In this document: positions 1-6,054 of the stretch, one piece after another
Layout of the letters: each line of letters starts with the position of its first letter
Position numbering within the stretch: position 1 is the stretch's first letter
NCBI GenBank assembly: GCA_001871685.1
Contig: MNVK01000046.1
Location: forward strand, 1-12,029
Reading direction: 5' to 3'
Source of the DNA: Nitrospirae bacterium CG1_02_44_142
GTDB taxonomy: Bacteria; Nitrospirota; Thermodesulfovibrionia; Thermodesulfovibrionales; UBA1546
DNA length: 12,029 nucleotides
Made by a program: the position numbers and the translations under genes
The notes under the pieces: model-generated
The model's database searches: none
What the model saw: only the letters and a program-made list of their open reading frames with translations
Told to the model about the DNA's origin: nothing

Positions 1-598
1 GGAACATGAGTGTATTTTTAAATTCGAAATCTGCGGTCGCATGAATTACCCGCTTTATTATCGGAACCTGCTCGGGCGGGAATCCGCTCAGGTCGGTTTC
101 CTCAGCTATTATCTCGAAGCTCTTTTTTTCTATCTCATCAGGTAGGAGATGCCTCCGCCTGCAGACGGGGACAGTCCCGATTCTACGACTCCGCTTCGCT
201 CCATCCGTAAATCTGGGACAGTCCCCTCCGTTTGCCGCATGTATCCTTTCGACTACGACCTGAACGAGCTTTTCATGTATGCCAAGCGGTTCCGTATAGA
301 TAAATTCTCTGTCCGGATATTGTCTTTCGGCCTCCTTTATTATTTCAGGTATGTCTTTTGTAACATGCATCCCGCTGCTTAAAAAATAGGGGTGGATAAT
401 TATCTTTTTCGCGCCTTCCTCGACGCATTTCTTTATCGTATCCGCGATCTCCGGCTCCGCGAATTGGAGATAGGCCACCTTTACACAGTTAGCGGCGCAA
501 TTCGGATGAATGGCGTTGTGTAAAAGCCTGCCTGCGAGTTCGATATTGTTGGCGTCTTTTTTCGGACTGCCGTGTCCTATGAGTATGATGTTTTCCAC
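1..598 (-). CDS. cbiX-cbiC: CbiX-CbiC fusion: sirohydrochlorin cobaltochelatase joined to precorrin-8X methylmutase (3' part outside window)
   Basis: The first 199 residues are visible. Residues 1-120 form a small CbiX-type chelatase, which inserts cobalt into sirohydrochlorin at the start of the anaerobic B12 route. The histidine of ILIGHGS is His9, and the second metal-binding histidine is His78 in FLSSGMHVTKDIPE. From residue 153 the sequence changes to the N-terminus of a precorrin-8X methylmutase (CbiC/CobH), which moves the C11 methyl group to C12. EIEKKSFEII is followed by RVIHATADFEF, where His186 matches the family's catalytic histidine. No stop codon and no in-frame ATG or GTG lies between the two parts, so I read one fused protein. 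The linker (about residues 124-145) is repeat-derived. The start is GTG at 598, with AGGAGA just upstream. It overlaps the end of cbiA by 22 bases, suggesting coupled translation. The rest of CbiC and the remaining corrin-ring genes should lie beyond position 1. Confidence 0.85.
   Translation of the reverse strand, partial: MENIILIGHGSPKKDANNIELAGRLLHNAIHPNCAANCVKVAYLQFAEPEIADTIKKCVEEGAKKIIIHPYFLSSGMHVTKDIPEIIKEAERQYPDREFIYTEPLGIHEKLVQVVVERIHAANGGDCPRFTDGAKRSRRIGTVPVCRRRHLLPDEIEKKSFEIIAEETDLSGFPPEQVPIIKRVIHATADFEFKNTLMF
167..226 (-). repeat. 60-bp element bounded by GGGGACAGTCCC palindromes, inside cbiX-cbiC
   Basis: The left palindrome is at 167-178 (GGGGACAGTCCC) and the right one at 215-226 (GGGACAGTCCCC). 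The left end continues GATTCTACGACTCCGCT, which is also seen in the copies at 758 and 6216. The right end, CCGTAAATCT before the palindrome, matches the right end of the copy at 8301. The length is exactly 20 codons, and the element sits in the linker between the CbiX and CbiC domains, adding an arginine-rich stretch. It is read in a different frame from the copies in cbiA and cobC, so no particular peptide is being conserved. Confidence 0.85.
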
Positions 599-2115
599 GA
601 GGTCTCCTTTATGAAATCTACAAAATTTACGGCTGCGCCAGGATTGCTTCCGAAATGGACATGCACATAACTTGCGAGCGTATTTTTAAATTTATAACCC
701 GATGCGTTAATAAGCTCGCCGTGATTGTTTTTTGTCGAATAAATGCCGGCTATCGCCGGGGACAGTCCCGATTCTACAACTCCGCTAACCCCACCTAACC
801 TCCCCTTATTTAAGGGGAGGCAGGGAGGGGTTACGGGGACAGTCCCCTCCTCCCTGCCGCACTGTCGCACTATTGAACCGTCTTTAATTTCCGCATAGTG
901 AAACTCATGCCCTCTCAACTTGTCTCCTTTTTTGCCGAGGATGCAGTCGTCCTCTAATTCAATCTCCCTATATCCCAGCCGTGAAAGTTTGTCTCTCATC
1001 TGCATTTCAAAAGGGAAAATTCCTGCCATCTTATAAAATTCCCCCTTAGAAAAGGGGGACAGGGGGTTGTCGTCTATTTCTCTTTTTTTAGTCCGTATGC
1101 CTTTTGACAGATACATCAATCCGCCGCATTCAGCATATATCGGCTTGCCTGAAATAGCCCATTTATAAATATCTTCAATCATAGATTTATTTTTTGATAA
1201 TGCCTCTGCATAAAGCTCAGGATAGCCTCCACCAATATATATCGCATCTGCTTTATCAGGGATTGCTGAATCAGAGAGGGGACTGAATTTAACTATCTCT
1301 GCGCCTGTGTCTTTTAATAAATCCAGATTGTCTTCGTAATAAAAGCAGAAGGCTTTGTCATAGGCAACGGCGACCTTTAGGGGTGGAGAAGATGCAACCA
1401 CCCCCCCATGCCCCCCCTTGGTAAGGGGGGGGTTAAGGGGGGGTAAACTTTCCATAATTTTGTTTATATCTACATGCTTCAAAACTGTCTCAGCGAGCTT
1501 CTCTATGTTTTCATCCGTAATCGGATTTTCCTCTGCAACGGTCAGGCCAAGATGCCTGTGTGGTATCTCAAAATTCAAATCTCTCGGCAGATAGCCTAAT
1601 ACTGTTACATCCTGTACGTTGTCTTTCAGCCGTTTGAAATGATTTTCTGACGCCACGCGGTTGAAGATAACTCCGGCTATCCGAATGGGTGAATCGGTGA
1701 ATGGGTGAATCGGTGAATAAGAAACAAACCCTCTCACAATTGCTCCTGCGCTTTCGGCCATGCCATAGGCGTCAACAACTAAAATTACAGGCAGGTTAAG
1801 CAGTCCTGCCAGTTTTGCCGTGCTGTATTCACCGTCATACATTCCCATTGCGCCTTCAATAATTGCTATGTCTGCATCAGTAGAATATTTATGAAAACAC
1901 TCTTTAACATAATCCTCGCCGCACATCCAGATATCAAGATTCCTGGACGGCCTGCCTGTGATAATCCTGTGAAGGCCGGAATCTATAAAATCAGGGCCTG
2001 CCTTGAACGGCTGGACTTTCAGCCCCCTTTTCTTCAAGGCAGCCATAAGTCCAAGCGTTATGGTCGTTTTTCCGCACCCGCTGTGAGTGCCCGCTATGAT
2101 AAAACCGTTTGGCAT
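577..2115 (-). CDS. cbiA: Cobyrinate a,c-diamide synthase CbiA
   Basis: This ATP- and glutamine-dependent cytoplasmic enzyme amidates the a and c side chains of cobyrinate. The N-terminal synthetase domain has the P-loop GTHSGCGKTT (residues 9-18), FKAGPDFID (37-45) and IIEGAMGMYDG (85-95). The C-terminal class I glutamine amidotransferase domain has the nucleophile Cys330 in YAECGGLMYL and a terminal histidine motif YVHVHFGSNP (483-492). At 512 residues it is about 50 longer than most CbiA proteins. Four repeat-derived stretches account for this: about 133-143, 223-243, 349-360 and 423-452. They fall between conserved blocks, so the enzyme is probably active. The ATG at 2115 gives a normal N-terminus. 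AGAGGG lies about 10 bases upstream, and 20 bases separate it from cobD. Confidence 0.95.
   Translation of the reverse strand: MPNGFIIAGTHSGCGKTTITLGLMAALKKRGLKVQPFKAGPDFIDSGLHRIITGRPSRNLDIWMCGEDYVKECFHKYSTDADIAIIEGAMGMYDGEYSTAKLAGLLNLPVILVVDAYGMAESAGAIVRGFVSYSPIHPFTDSPIRIAGVIFNRVASENHFKRLKDNVQDVTVLGYLPRDLNFEIPHRHLGLTVAEENPITDENIEKLAETVLKHVDINKIMESLPPLNPPLTKGGHGGVVASSPPLKVAVAYDKAFCFYYEDNLDLLKDTGAEIVKFSPLSDSAIPDKADAIYIGGGYPELYAEALSKNKSMIEDIYKWAISGKPIYAECGGLMYLSKGIRTKKREIDDNPLSPFSKGEFYKMAGIFPFEMQMRDKLSRLGYREIELEDDCILGKKGDKLRGHEFHYAEIKDGSIVRQCGREEGTVPVTPPCLPLNKGRLGGVSGVVESGLSPAIAGIYSTKNNHGELINASGYKFKNTLASYVHVHFGSNPGAAVNFVDFIKETSWKTSYS
758..847 (-). repeat. 90-bp GGGGACAGTCCC element inside cbiA
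   Basis: Palindromes GGGGACAGTCCC (758-769) and GGGGACAGTCCCC (835-847) enclose a hairpin module, ACCTCCCCTTA / TAAGGGGAGG. Length is 90 bp, exactly 30 codons. It is nearly identical to the 90-bp copy at 6216-6305, with about six mismatches by eye. In CbiA it encodes residues about 423-452, just before the conserved C-terminal amidotransferase block, reading GTVP at one end and ESGLSP at the other. Confidence 0.9.
1040..1067 (-). repeat. CCCCCTT/AAAGGGGG hairpin insertion in cbiA
   Basis: CCCCCTTAGAAAAGGGGG forms a short stem and is followed by ACAGGGGGTT. It encodes NPLSPFSKGEF (residues 350-360), a stretch not expected in CbiA. It resembles the inner hairpin modules at 800-820 and 8321-8352. 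Confidence 0.6.
1399..1447 (-). repeat. Long G/C-run hairpin insertion in cbiA
   Basis: The plus strand has runs of seven C, a CCTTGGTAAGG turn, then runs of eight and seven G. The 9-bp inverted repeat is CCCCCCCTT (1411-1419) with AAGGGGGGG (1423-1431). It encodes PPLNPPLTKGGHGGVV (residues 225-240) in the linker between the synthetase and amidotransferase domains, where a length change is likely tolerated. The homopolymer runs could slip and shift the frame. Confidence 0.65.
1681..1718. repeat. Octamer tandem array (GGGTGAAT/CGGTGAAT x4) in cbiA
   Basis: Four 8-base units alternate GGGTGAAT (1687, 1703) and CGGTGAAT (1695, 1711), preceded by a partial unit. It encodes the SPIHPFTDSPI stretch of CbiA between VRGFV and the conserved IAGVIFNRV. 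The same unit recurs in cbiB at 3654 and 4110 and in cobQ at 4651. Confidence 0.8.
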
Positions 2116-2135
2116 AGTTAAAATTCCCTCTACTC

Positions 2136-3380
2136 TTACCTGTCATTCCGAGCGCTGCGAAGAATCTCGTTCCCTTCGCTTTGCTCAGGATATGCTTTTG
2201 AGATTGCTTCGGCTGACTTCATCAGCCTCGCAATGACATTTAGTAATCGCATATTATCCTCTCTTGATTTGACCGCAATTCTGATATAAGCTCCGTCAAG
2301 TCCTTTGAAATTGGAACAGTCCCTCACAATGATGCCTTTATTCCTCAATGCCGATATTATTTCTTTTGCATGGTTTATCCTTAATAAATAATAATTTGCC
2401 TCTGACGGGATGTAACTAATCTCCAGTCTTTTGAATCCCTTTTCCAAAAAATCTTTTTCCCGTTTGATTACCCTGAAAGTCTTTTTTTTGAATGCAGCAT
2501 CATTGAAAACTGCAACCCCTGCTGTTTGTGCGAGAGTATTCACTGTCCACGGCTCTTTATGGTTTTTTATGGTTTCAATGATATTTAATGGAAATACTCC
2601 ATATCCAATTCTTAAGCCGGACAGCGCATAGAATTTTGTCAGTGACCTTAAGACTATCAGATACGGATTTTTCTCAACCTCTTTGATTACGCTTTCTTCC
2701 GGCACAAAATCTATAAACGCCTCGTCAATAATGAGATAACATTTAAGCTTTCTTGAAGCATCAGCGATTTTTATTACATTAGTTTTTTTAAGCGCTCTGC
2801 CCGTAGGGTTGTTGGGATTGCAGAGAAAAGCCAGATTAACTGGAGCATTAGAGCAGTAGCGCAGTAGTTCAGTAGTATTTTCTCCCGGCTGTTCTGCTGT
2901 TCTCTGCCCCAGAAAGTCTGCGACTTTCCGGGGACCCCGGCTGTTCTGCTGCTCTAAAGCCTCTATAAATGTGTCTGTGTTTATATCAAAGTTATCTTCT
3001 TTTTTTAACTCATAACTCATAACTCTTAACTTATTACTGATTCTGCACGCCCTCTCATATTCAGAAAATGTTGGCGCAGGGATAAGAACCCTTTCAGGCC
3101 TCAATGCCCGGGCCACAAGGTAAATCAGTTCTGTGCTTCCGTTTCCGCATATGATGGATTCAGGATTTATCTTATGTTGCTTTGAGAGTTGCAGCCTTAA
3201 TCTTTTCGCATCAGGGTCTGGGTAATTATATAAGCGCTTCGCATTATCTTTTATAGCTGAAATTGCGCTCCTCGGAATGCCAAGAGGATTGATTGATGCG
3301 CTGAAATCTATTATGTTCTTTTCATTCAGACGAAGTTTTTCTGAAAGGATGTATATGTTCCCTCCGTGAGTTTCCTGCAT
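2136..3380 (-). CDS. cobD: Threonine-phosphate decarboxylase CobD (PLP aminotransferase fold)
   Basis: This HisC-like, PLP-dependent enzyme makes (R)-1-amino-2-propanol O-2-phosphate, the linker that CbiB attaches. Residue numbers count from the GTG. The N-terminal HGGN and IIDFSASINPLG motifs, CNPNNPTG (188-195), IIDEAFIDF (218-226) and the PLP lysine Lys250 in RSLTKFYALSGLRIGYG fit the family. It is over 40 residues longer than usual, owing to repeat-derived stretches at about 119-131 and 144-181 and a tail after about residue 388. I chose the ATG at 3380, which overlaps the cbiB stop as TGATG and has AGGAGG six bases upstream. A GTG one codon earlier (3383) is also possible. HisC is the main alternative, but the operon settles the role. 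Confidence 0.92.
   Translation of the reverse strand: MQETHGGNIYILSEKLRLNEKNIIDFSASINPLGIPRSAISAIKDNAKRLYNYPDPDAKRLRLQLSKQHKINPESIICGNGSTELIYLVARALRPERVLIPAPTFSEYERACRISNKLRVMSYELKKEDNFDINTDTFIEALEQQNSRGPRKVADFLGQRTAEQPGENTTELLRYCSNAPVNLAFLCNPNNPTGRALKKTNVIKIADASRKLKCYLIIDEAFIDFVPEESVIKEVEKNPYLIVLRSLTKFYALSGLRIGYGVFPLNIIETIKNHKEPWTVNTLAQTAGVAVFNDAAFKKKTFRVIKREKDFLEKGFKRLEISYIPSEANYYLLRINHAKEIISALRNKGIIVRDCSNFKGLDGAYIRIAVKSREDNMRLLNVIARLMKSAEAISKAYPEQSEGNEILRSARNDR
2141..2238. repeat. 98-bp miniature inverted-repeat element at the cobD 3' end
   Basis: The ends TGTCATTCCGAG (2141-2152) and CTCGCAATGACA (2227-2238) are inverted repeats with one mismatch in 12. An inner pair GAAGAATCTC / GAGATTGCTTC and the text CTTCGCTTTGCTCAGG match a style of short repeat I remember as widespread in bacterial genomes. 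It supplies the last ~30 residues of CobD, ending in ILRSARNDR; the stop codon lies just past the element. There is no transposase gene in the window, so it could only move in trans. Confidence 0.75.
2845..2960. repeat. Nested repeat composite in cobD: octamer array, palindromes and a 16-bp direct repeat
   Basis: An array of GCAGTAGC-like octamers (2845-2876) is followed by CCCGGCTGTTCTGCTG at 2884-2899, repeated exactly at 2936-2951. Between the copies are two palindromes: GAAAGTC TGC GACTTTC (2912-2928) and CCGGGGACCCCGG (2928-2940). The block encodes about residues 144-181 of CobD, which the family lacks, just before the conserved NLAFLCNPNNPTG. The arrangement suggests one element inserted into another. 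Confidence 0.75.
3007..3034. repeat. Heptamer tandem array (AACTCAT x4) in cobD
   Basis: Four 7-base units lie end to end: AACTCAT, AACTCAT, AACTCTT, AACTTAT. They encode the LRVMSYELKK stretch of CobD (119-128) in a surface-loop position between conserved blocks. Confidence 0.8.
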
Positions 3381-4420
3381 CACGCCCCTCCTTTTAAGGA
3401 TAAGACTGCTATGGCTGTCGCAATGCCTAAGATAGATGATGCCTTTACAATAGAGATAGCTTGCTCGGATGCCCTGTTGTAGTCCTCTGTCCTTACATTG
3501 CCAATGTATGGCTTTTCAATAACAATGCCTCCGTATGCAGCTGGGCCTCCCATTCTGATTCCGAGTGCGCCTGCCATTGCAGCCTCAGGGATACCGCTGT
3601 TCGGGCTGCGATGTTTGCTGCCATCACGGAGCATAGTTTTAATTGAGGTAAACGGGTGAATGGGTGAATGGGTGAATAGCCGAATCAGAAAAGATGATAT
3701 GGCAATTAATATGCCGGTTATTCTTGCGGGTATATAATTGGCAATATCATCCAGTCTGGCTGCGGCCCAGCCGAAATGAATATATCTGTCATTCCTGTAT
3801 CCGACCATTGAGTCAAGCGTGTTTATAGCCTTATATGCCATGGCAAGCGGGAGCCCTCCGACAACAAGATAAAATACGGGAGCTATAACGCCGTCCGAGA
3901 GGTTTTCAGCAAGGCTCTCCATTGTTGCCTTAAGTATCTCTTTTTCCGTGAGGGCATGGGTGTCGCGCCCGACAATCATTGAGAGCCTTTCCCTTGCGGA
4001 TTTTATGCTGCTGTTTGTAACAGCTTCAATCACTGCTCGCGCAGAGTTAATTAATTCATGGACAGCGATTGTGGTTGAAGTAAGATAAACAAGGAAAATT
4101 ATGCCTATCAGGTGAAGGGGTGATCCGCCTGAGGCGGAGGTGAATGGGTGAATGAGTAAATATGAAGTTGTCTCGCATATGAAAAATGTAATTCCAAAAA
4201 CAGAGGCAATAATTATAAATACCAAAAGCATGCCCCCTATTTTTTCTTGAAATGGCGATTTAAAATGCCTTCTCAAGAATATCTCTGTTTTGCTAATAGC
4301 CCCTCCCATTATTCTTACAGGATGCGGCAGCCATCCGGGGTCTCCGATAGCGAGGTCAAGCAAGAACGCAGCTATCAGTATCGCAGGCGGGATGATAAAT
4401 GCTGAATAATTGAGTGTCAT
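3380..4420 (-). CDS. cbiB: Adenosylcobinamide-phosphate synthase CbiB (membrane protein)
   Basis: This integral membrane enzyme joins aminopropanol phosphate from CobD to the f side chain of adenosylcobyric acid. Family signatures are AIGDPGWLPHPVRIMG (24-39), ENLSDGVIAPVFYLVVGG (172-189), KAINTLDSMVGYRNDRY (197-213) and DGSKHRSPNSGIPEAAMAGALG (266-287). Hydrophobic segments lie near 8-24, 63-81, 103-119, 177-194, 232-247 and 326-341. It is about 30 residues longer than usual because of two octamer-array insertions near 90-103 (LLIHPFTSASGGSP) and 248-259 (FTHSPIHPFTSI). Both lie at the ends of hydrophobic segments. The ATG at 4420 overlaps the cobQ stop (ATGA). In pathways where the CobD name is used for CbiB, this would be called CobD. 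Confidence 0.95.
   Translation of the reverse strand: MTLNYSAFIIPPAILIAAFLLDLAIGDPGWLPHPVRIMGGAISKTEIFLRRHFKSPFQEKIGGMLLVFIIIASVFGITFFICETTSYLLIHPFTSASGGSPLHLIGIIFLVYLTSTTIAVHELINSARAVIEAVTNSSIKSARERLSMIVGRDTHALTEKEILKATMESLAENLSDGVIAPVFYLVVGGLPLAMAYKAINTLDSMVGYRNDRYIHFGWAAARLDDIANYIPARITGILIAISSFLIRLFTHSPIHPFTSIKTMLRDGSKHRSPNSGIPEAAMAGALGIRMGGPAAYGGIVIEKPYIGNVRTEDYNRASEQAISIVKASSILGIATAIAVLSLKGGA
3654..3685. repeat. Octamer tandem array (GGGTGAAT x4) in cbiB
   Basis: Three exact GGGTGAAT units (3654, 3662, 3670) are followed by a degenerate AGCCGAAT (3678). The array encodes the HSPIHPFT stretch of CbiB. It uses the same unit as 1687-1718. Confidence 0.85.
4110..4161. repeat. Octamer array with nested TCCGCCTGAGGCGGA palindrome in cbiB
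   Basis: Units AGGTGAAG, GGGTGA.., AGGTGAAT, GGGTGAAT and GAGTAAAT are interrupted after the second unit by the palindrome TCCGCC TGA GGCGGA (4124-4138). The identical palindrome sits at the same place in a similar array in cobQ (4651-4694), so the composite probably spread as a unit. Confidence 0.8.
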
Positions 4421-6054
4421 AACCTTATAAGCCTCTTCAGAAAATTCATATCAATGTTTTCCCGCACAATATGCGCAAGGTTATCAATGGCTTTGTCTTT
4501 AATGTCTGCATATATTGCAGTTGAGTCCAGCGGACGAAGCCCTTTTGTTTTTCGCGCCTGGTTGATAATCTCCCTTCTAAAGCTGTCATTCTCAAAAATA
4601 CCGTGCAAATATGTCCCCCAGCAGTTGCCTTTTTTAGAGCCGTCATAAATCGGTGAATCGGTAATCCGCCTGAGGCGGAGGTTAATGGGTGAAAGGGATG
4701 TGAGTCTTTTTATCTTAAATAATCCAATATCACCCTTGCTTGTTCCCATGTGGATTTCATAGCCTCTCAATAGCTGATAGCTCATAGCCGATAGCTCATA
4801 GTTTTTATCGCCATGAGCCATGAGCCATGAGCCATCAACCAATTCCGCTTCAACCCTGCTCGTAATCTTATCTCTATCAAACATTGTCTCTATATCCAGA
4901 AGTCCTAAGCCGTCCACTTCTTTATGCGGGCTTTCAATGCCGTGAGGGTCATATATCTTTTTGCCGAGCATCTGGTATCCGCCGCACATGCCCATAATCT
5001 GTATGCCCTTTGAATAAGCCAGTTTAATGCTTTCATCAAGACGGGTCTCTTTCAGGAACATCAGGTCTTTTACGGTATTTTTTGAACCGGGGATGATTAC
5101 CATGCCAGCGTTCTCTATCTCTGACGAATTTCTGGAATAAACAATCTCAACATCAGGCTCACACATGAAAGGGTCAAAATCAGTGAAGTTGGCAATATAT
5201 TGAAGGTGCAATATAACTATCTTAATTTTTATCTTTTCTGATTTTGAATCTTGAATTTTGAATTTTGAATTGCTGCCTTGCAGCGATAATCCATCCTCTT
5301 CAGGCAAATCTATATTGTTAATATAAGGCAGTACGCCTATTACTGGTTTTCCAGTCTTTTCGCTGAGCATTTCAAGCCCGGGCTTGAGAATTTCTAAATC
5401 TCCTCTGAATTTGTTTATGACAAAACCCTTAATGTGCCTGCTGTCTTTACCGAGGAGTTTAACGGTTCCATAAAGCGATGCAAATACACCGCCCTTATCT
5501 ATATCACCGACTAAAATTATAGGCGCTTTTGCATGTTTCGCAATGGACATATTCACAATGTCAACATCCATAAGATTTATTTCCGCAGGGCTTCCGGCGC
5601 CTTCCATTATTATCAGTTCATATTTTTTGGAAAGCCTGTTGAAAGATTTTATTACTGCTTTCCACGCCTCACTGCAAAAAGGGGACATTGTCTCCCTTTT
5701 GCAATCCCCCTCACCTTTTACGAATGCATGATATTCTTTTGCTTGCATTGTTGAATGAACCTTGCCGTGAATAATAACCTGCGAGCCAGCCTCACCTGAT
5801 GCCTTGAGCAATATTGGGTTCATATCAACCGTTGGCTCTATCTTTGCTGCCTCTGCCTGAAGCGCCTGCGCCCTTCCTATCTCTCCGCCCTCAAGTGTTA
5901 TATAAGAATTCAGCGCCATGTTCTGAGCCTTGAACGGAGCCGCATTCAAGCCGGCGTCTTTAAAAATCCTGCATAGGGCGGCAACAAGCAGGCTTTTTCC
6001 TGCGCCGGAGCCTGTGCCCTGAATCATCAATGTCTTAGCCAATGGCAACACCAT
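4417..6054 (-). CDS. cobQ: Cobyric acid synthase CobQ/CbiP
   Basis: This glutamine-dependent enzyme amidates side chains b, d, e and g of adenosylcobyrinate a,c-diamide. The synthetase domain has the P-loop GTGSGAGKS (13-21), FKAQNMALNS (41-50) and IMEGAGSPAEINL (149-161). The amidotransferase domain has Cys357 in MGMCGGYQMLG, RGYEIHMG (430-437) and His484 in TYLHGIFEND. At 545 residues it is longer than the usual 490-510. Repeat-derived stretches are at about 113-127, 259-273, 408-428 and 452-469, all outside the motifs. The start ATG at 6054 overlaps the upstream phosphatase gene by 20 bases. The ribosome site is poor, so translation is probably coupled. An in-frame Met10 (LMIQGTGSG) is the alternative start. 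Confidence 0.95.
   Translation of the reverse strand: MVLPLAKTLMIQGTGSGAGKSLLVAALCRIFKDAGLNAAPFKAQNMALNSYITLEGGEIGRAQALQAEAAKIEPTVDMNPILLKASGEAGSQVIIHGKVHSTMQAKEYHAFVKGEGDCKRETMSPFCSEAWKAVIKSFNRLSKKYELIIMEGAGSPAEINLMDVDIVNMSIAKHAKAPIILVGDIDKGGVFASLYGTVKLLGKDSRHIKGFVINKFRGDLEILKPGLEMLSEKTGKPVIGVLPYINNIDLPEEDGLSLQGSNSKFKIQDSKSEKIKIKIVILHLQYIANFTDFDPFMCEPDVEIVYSRNSSEIENAGMVIIPGSKNTVKDLMFLKETRLDESIKLAYSKGIQIMGMCGGYQMLGKKIYDPHGIESPHKEVDGLGLLDIETMFDRDKITSRVEAELVDGSWLMAHGDKNYELSAMSYQLLRGYEIHMGTSKGDIGLFKIKRLTSLSPINLRLRRITDSPIYDGSKKGNCWGTYLHGIFENDSFRREIINQARKTKGLRPLDSTAIYADIKDKAIDNLAHIVRENIDMNFLKRLIRL
4651..4694. repeat. Octamer array with nested TCCGCCTGAGGCGGA palindrome in cobQ
   Basis: Units CGGTGAAT, CGGTAAT, AGGTTAAT and GGGTGAAA flank the palindrome TCCGCCTGAGGCGGA (4665-4679). 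It encodes SPINLRLRRITDSPI in CobQ, between LKIKRL-like sequence and the conserved NCWGTYLHGIF block. It is the sister copy of 4110-4161. Confidence 0.8.
4771..4839. repeat. Two adjacent heptamer arrays in cobQ
   Basis: At 4771-4801 four 7-base units read TAGCTGA, TAGCTCA, TAGCCGA, TAGCTCA plus TAG. At 4812-4839 units of CATGAGC occur three times, with a degenerate fourth (CATCAAC). Together they encode SWLMAHGDKNYELSAMSYQ (409-427), which breaks up the region before RGYEIHMG. The first array resembles those at 9420-9447 and 11924-11951. Confidence 0.8.
5244..5271. repeat. Heptamer tandem array (TTGAATT x4) in cobQ
   Basis: Units are TTGAATC, TTGAATT, TTGAATT and TTGAATT. The array encodes the SNSKFKIQDS stretch of CobQ (261-270), in the linker between the synthetase and amidotransferase domains. 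Confidence 0.8.
5674..5702. repeat. Palindromic insertion in cobQ
   Basis: GCAAAAAGGGGACA is followed by its near inverse TTGTCTCCCTTTTGC. The core GGGGACATTGTCTCC resembles the GGGGACAGTCCCC palindromes. It encodes about residues 113-127, between YHAF and EAWKAV, which are normally close together in CobQ. Confidence 0.65.

Noticed and set aside
149..382. Plus-strand open frame of 77 codons beginning MPPPADGDSP
   Set aside because: It is antisense to the CbiX-CbiC fusion, has no family features, and its first part is translated repeat DNA.
577..2115. Reading the insertions as signs that the Cob/Cbi genes are pseudogenes
   Set aside because: All nine frames are open and keep every catalytic motif checked, and insert sites fall between conserved blocks.
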